This document shows positions 1 to 3,900 of a stretch of 6,327 bases of DNA, piece after piece. The notes under the pieces are model-generated. The model was not told the DNA's origin. It saw nothing but the letters and a program-made list of their open reading frames with translations, and ran no database searches. The stretch lies in the NCBI GenBank assembly GCA_903854075.1, contig CAINVI010000336.1:1-6327 (forward strand). The letters are read 5' to 3'. Numbering within the stretch: position 1 is the first letter of the stretch; each line of letters opens with the position of its first letter. The position numbers were made by a program, and so were the translations under genes. Source of the DNA: Candidatus Pollutiaquabacter sp. GTDB lineage: Bacteria > Bacteroidota > Bacteroidia > AKYH767-A > 2013-40CM-41-45.

Positions 1-42
1 GACCTTGGCAAGGTCGTGCTCTACCAAATGAGCTACTTCCGC
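1..42 (-). tRNA. tRNA-Gly (anticodon GCC), 5' half, cut by window edge
   Basis: Read on the minus strand from 42, the sequence gives the acceptor 5' strand GCGGAAG, then TA, a D arm with stem GCTC/GAGC around the loop ATTTGGTA, and an anticodon stem CGACC. The anticodon loop is TTGCCAA with anticodon GCC (its complement is at 7-9). The 3' side of the anticodon stem starts as GGTC and runs off the window at position 1. The stems pair perfectly and the layout matches bacterial glycine tRNAs. The variable loop, T arm, 3' acceptor strand and CCA status are outside the window. It is transcribed away from deoD. Confidence 0.93.
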
Positions 43-77
43 CTGTTGCTGTTAAGGAATTACCTCAAAAGCGAGTA

Positions 78-109
78 CAAAAATACTACTTTTTTAACTC
101 CCAATCAAA
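78..109 (-). promoter_or_regulatory. Candidate Bacteroidota-type promoter for tRNA-Gly
   Basis: On the minus strand there is TTTG (complement at 106-109), a 20-nt spacer, and TATTTTTG (complement at 78-85). This is an exact fit to the Bacteroidota primary-sigma pattern TTTG-N19/20-TAnnTTTG. Transcription would begin near 71-73, leaving about 30 nt of leader before the tRNA 5' end at 42. It is the best such match in the intergenic region and lies where a tRNA promoter is expected. The region is AT-rich, so a chance match is possible. Confidence 0.6.
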
Positions 110-124
110 TTTCAAGTTAAAAAA
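90..124. repeat. 10-bp perfect inverted repeat around the tRNA promoter -33 box
   Basis: TTTTTTAACT at 90-99 is the exact reverse complement of AGTTAAAAAA at 115-124, with 15 nt between them. The candidate -33 box of the tRNA promoter (106-109) lies between the arms, and one arm lies in the promoter spacer. It could be an operator, a weak hairpin, or chance symmetry in A/T-rich DNA. Only the symmetry itself is certain. Confidence 0.5.
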
Positions 125-209
125 TGCTGTTTTTGGTAAAAAACCGCTGAAAATCAGGTACTAGGAACAACTATATGGCAGATGGACCAGACAGAATACG
201 CTGATCAAT

Positions 210-240
210 TTTGGCCACCCCTCAATATTGACTAATATTG
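210..240 (+). promoter_or_regulatory. Candidate Bacteroidota-type promoter for deoD
   Basis: TTTG at 210-213 is followed after 19 nt by TAATATTG at 233-240, which matches TAnnTTTG at all fixed positions but one. Transcription would start near 245-247, about 20 nt before the ATG at 267. The spacing is right and the site faces the gene. The one mismatch and the AT-rich setting keep this tentative. The -7 box overlaps the second of two AATATTGA copies (224-231 and 234-241) spaced exactly 10 bp apart. Confidence 0.45.
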
Positions 241-266
241 ATAAAATCTGCCAAAAAGTAAAAACC

Positions 267-971
267 ATGCCCACTATCCATATCAATGCGCCTGCCGGTT
301 CGTTTGCTGACACTGTTCTTTTTCCCGGTGATCCTTTGCGTGCCAAGTTTATTGCAGAAAATTTTCTTCAGGAGGTGGTGCAAGTGAACGACATACGTAA
401 TATGTTGGGATTTACGGGAACCTATAACGGTAAGCGTGTGTCTGTTATGGGTTCCGGTATGGGGATTCCTTCGTGTATGCTGTATGCGAAAGAGTTGATC
501 ACGGAGTACGGTGTAAAAAATATTATCCGTATTGGCACCGCCGGTGGACTGAAGGGGACGAAAATAAAAGACTTAGTCATTGCCTTGTCAGCCAGTACCG
601 ACTCTTCTGTAAACCGTTCCCGCTTATTGGGGTATGATTTTTCGCCGTGTGCGGATTTCACGTTGGCACGTCGCGCCGTTGATGCTGCCATGGCAAAAAA
701 ATTACGTGCACTTACCGGCAATTGTTTTTCCTCCGATTATTTTTATCATCCGGTTTCATCCTTGGTGGATCAGATGGAAAAAATGGGAGTGCTCTGTATT
801 GAGATGGAGGCAGCCGGGTTGTATGGCGTCGCCGCCGAATATGGAGCCAACGCATTGGCGATTTTGACCATCAGCGATCATATCCGTACCGGCGAAGAGA
901 TGACCGCCGAAGAGCGGCAAGTTGGACTTCGAAACATGGTAGAAGTTGCGCTGGAAACGGTGCCGGAATAA
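267..971 (+). CDS. deoD: Purine-nucleoside phosphorylase, DeoD type
   Basis: This is a 234-residue cytoplasmic enzyme of the PNP/UDP phosphorylase family. It cleaves purine (deoxy)nucleosides with phosphate to give the free base and (deoxy)ribose-1-phosphate, in purine salvage. It is collinear with E. coli DeoD (about 239 residues). Visible active-site residues: His5 (equivalent of E. coli His4, donated by the neighbouring subunit); phosphate-binding Gly21, Arg25 (GDPLRAK), Arg44 and Arg88; Thr91 in place of E. coli Ser90; the ribose-binding EMEAAG motif at 179-184; and base-recognising Asp204 (SDHIRT) with Arg217. The Asp204/Arg217 pair is typical of the hexameric type that accepts both 6-oxo and 6-amino purines. 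ATG at 267 is chosen because it gives the family N-terminus MPTIHIN with His5 in place. An in-frame TTG at 228 would add 13 unrelated residues and lies upstream of the likely transcription start. There is no Shine-Dalgarno sequence and the leader is A-rich, as is usual in Bacteroidota. It is convergent with the large gene, 7 bp apart. Confidence 0.97.
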   Translation: MPTIHINAPAGSFADTVLFPGDPLRAKFIAENFLQEVVQVNDIRNMLGFTGTYNGKRVSVMGSGMGIPSCMLYAKELITEYGVKNIIRIGTAGGLKGTKIKDLVIALSASTDSSVNRSRLLGYDFSPCADFTLARRAVDAAMAKKLRALTGNCFSSDYFYHPVSSLVDQMEKMGVLCIEMEAAGLYGVAAEYGANALAILTISDHIRTGEEMTAEERQVGLRNMVEVALETVPE

Positions 972-978
972 CCGGAAG

Positions 979-3900
979 TTACGGTCGTTGAAGCATGATG
1001 CCGGAAAGGCTATTGTTCTCAATGATGCTACCGTCAATACTTTCCGTCAATCCGTCGCCGTTAAGATCTGTGGCTTCGTAACCGCTGATGAAAACAGACG
1101 TGCCTGATTCAATAAGCAAAAGGTCTTGCAAATCAATACTACCATCCTGATTGACATCGCCGCTAAAGAGCGAAAACTTTCCATCGCCAGTAGCTTTTAA
1201 TTGATTGCCATAGGCGGAAGTAGCTGTACTGGTAAAATCATAACTGTTGTTGATCAGGGAGATGGATACGGGAGCGGCGCTCCAGGTTTCCAGGCTGTTT
1301 CGGTGGCGCACGAATACAAAGTATGTTCCACCAATCAGAGGGTTAGGAATGTTGATTGTTGTTTCTCCGAGTGTGTTCAAGAGAACTTGCTGACTTAAGA
1401 TAGAGGAGAATGGAGTAAGTGAAGTGGCTAATGAAACGGTAATGGTATCGCAGTTCAGAGTGTCGTTTGCGGGATCAATAACAGGTGCTAGTCGGCCGTT
1501 GTTTCGATAGAACCCTTCAATAAAAATTTTAAGACTCATCGTTGTTGGACACCCTTCGTCAGTTTGTCCGTTGCAATTGTCGTCGATGCCGTTACCGCAA
1601 ATTTCTACGTTCCCTGGATTGCTGGCCGAAACGACATCATTACAGTCGCTGCTGTCTGCGATGAATCCTGTTGGTTGGTCGCAAGCCGTAATTACAGCAC
1701 TCGGATCTCCAAATCCATCTTGGTCGCCATCCTGAAACCAGCGAGTTGCCGGAAGCACCTGCAGCGAAACAGTGCCATTCATGGAGAGCGTACAGCCTGT
1801 ACTCAACTTGGTTGCTGTGACTTGGTAAATGCCTGGTGTAAAGAAGTTGCCGAAATTAAAACTTGTACCTGTTCCTGTGACGGAGCTTCCGCCAACTGCC
1901 GTTCCATTTAGTAAGAGTTGATAGGATACATTGGCATCGGAGCCGCTGATACCTATTGGAAGACCTTCGGTGTATAATTCGCAAAGGTTGCCACCGCCGG
2001 TTACGGTATACAGTAAAGGAGAGGAAAGTTGCTGTACAAAAACAGTTCCTGACATGGAAGCCGTACAACCGGTAGTGCTTAACGTGGCAATAACGGTATA
2101 ACCGCCCGTCTGCTGTTGTACGCCGAAATCAAGTGCGCTTCCGGTTCCGTTTAGTGTGTTTACTAGATTGCCTCCGGCACGATATAGAGAATACTGAATT
2201 CCGGCTTGAGAACCGGAGAGTCCTATCGGAGCTCCGGCACCACCACTGCAAATACCACCACCTCCTGTTATCTGGAAAATAGTGGGAGAGGGTTGTTCAC
2301 TTACGGATACGGTGCCAGTCATCAGAGAGCTGCAGCCCGTAGCGGTAACTGTTGCTGTGACGTAGTAGGTGCCGGTATCGGATTGATTGCCGAAGGAAAG
2401 GGTGGTTCCGGTTCCGAACAGCGTAGTCACCACATTCGTATTTCCGATTTTATATAATTTATAGATAACACCGGATTGAGAGCTGTTCAAGCTAATCAGC
2501 GGGCCTGCAGTTCCGTGACAATAGTTTCCGCCGCCGGTAAGCGTGTAAGCAATTGGCAGGGGATTTACCTGTACAATAGCGGATCCGTTCATCGATGCTG
2601 TACATCCGCTGGCGTTGTGTGATGCGAGTACGGAATAGTTGCCTGCAATGGATTGAGTGCCGAAATTCAGTGCGCTTCCTGTTCCTGAAAGCGTATTGCC
2701 GGTAGTGTTGCCGTTTCGCTGGAGCTGATATTCTACGCCGGCTTCACTGTTGTCAAGACTAACGGTAACGCCACTGTCACCGGCGCAAGTGGTTCCTCCT
2801 CCAGAAACAGAGAAGATGCTTGGGTTGACGGTTACTGCGACCGGAGCCGTGGTTGCCACACATCCGTTACTTCCGGTAACTGTACAGAAACGGTTGCCGC
2901 TATTGGTGACTAATATACTTTGTGTAGTTGCACCGTCATCCCATGTATAAGCGGCGGACGGACTGGCTGTCAGTGTTATGCTGCCTCCCTGACAAAATGA
3001 AGTATTGCCTGAACTGCTGATCGATGGTGAAGTAATGGAATAAGTAATTTTTATATCGTCGATGCGGTATTGTGTAACAGTTGAACTCTGTACGAATTGC
3101 AGAAAAAGGGTAGAGGAGTTGGGGATTCCTGAAGTGATGGACCGCAAGTGCCATATCGCAGTACCGGTGCCGGAAGGAAGTGCTGCAAAACTCAATGGTG
3201 TATATGTAGTACCATCTGTGCTAACTTGCACGGAAATGTCGCTCCCGGTTGCTGCGTTCGTGTTTTTGTAAATACCGAAAGAGAGTTGCAGGTTGTTGAG
3301 TCCTGAAGTGTTAATGCCAGCTATCGTGAAATTTCTTCCTGCAATCGTGGTAAAAAACACATTCGCGCCGCCGGAAGCACCGCTATATCCGGTAGATACG
3401 GTCGTTGCCCTGACATCGGCACTTCCGCTCATCGTCTGTTGGTCGTTGTCAAATCCATTTGCACTTTCATGTGCGGCGATACTGGTAGTCGTACTTACCG
3501 AACCCATTGATTCGTTCAGAGCAACGCCACTGACTTGAAAAGTGCTAAGACTAACGATTACTGCGGATGAAGCGGAAGAACACCCGGAGTTATCGGTCAA
3601 GGTTACACTGTAAGATCCTGCAGCGGTAACGGCAATGCTTTGCGTGGTTGCTCCTGTTGACCATAAATAAGTATATCCTGGATTGGTATTAATCGACAAT
3701 GTACTTCCTTGACAGATTGCTGTTGTTCCTGTCGGAGATGTCGTTGCTACAGGCAATGCGCGAACGGTAATGGTCGTTGTTGCAATTCCGGTACAACCAT
3801 TTACAGCCGTATAGTTGTAGGAAATAGTATGTGTGCCGGTACCTGCTGTAGCTGGATTAAATATACCATTACTTACTCCTGCGCCTGAATAGGTTCCGCC

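Noticed and set aside
206..213. CAATTTTG as the deoD -7 box
   Set aside because: It matches the -7 pattern at all fixed positions but one, but there is no TTTG or TTG at the right distance upstream; the 210-240 arrangement fits better.
228..230. TTG as an alternative deoD start
   Set aside because: It adds 13 residues absent from the family and lies upstream of the predicted transcription start; ATG at 267 gives the canonical N-terminus.
963..975. CCGG-AATAA-CCGG hairpin at the deoD stop as a terminator
   Set aside because: The stem is only 4 bp, it includes the stop codon in its loop, and no T-run follows.
422..1037. Minus-strand open frames across deoD (422-721 and 756-1037)
   Set aside because: They are antisense to a well-conserved enzyme gene and have no family resemblance.
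1753..2823. Repeat block as a CRISPR array or DNA-level tandem repeat
   Set aside because: The periodicity is in the protein, about 267 bp per unit, with strongly diverged DNA and one continuous reading frame.
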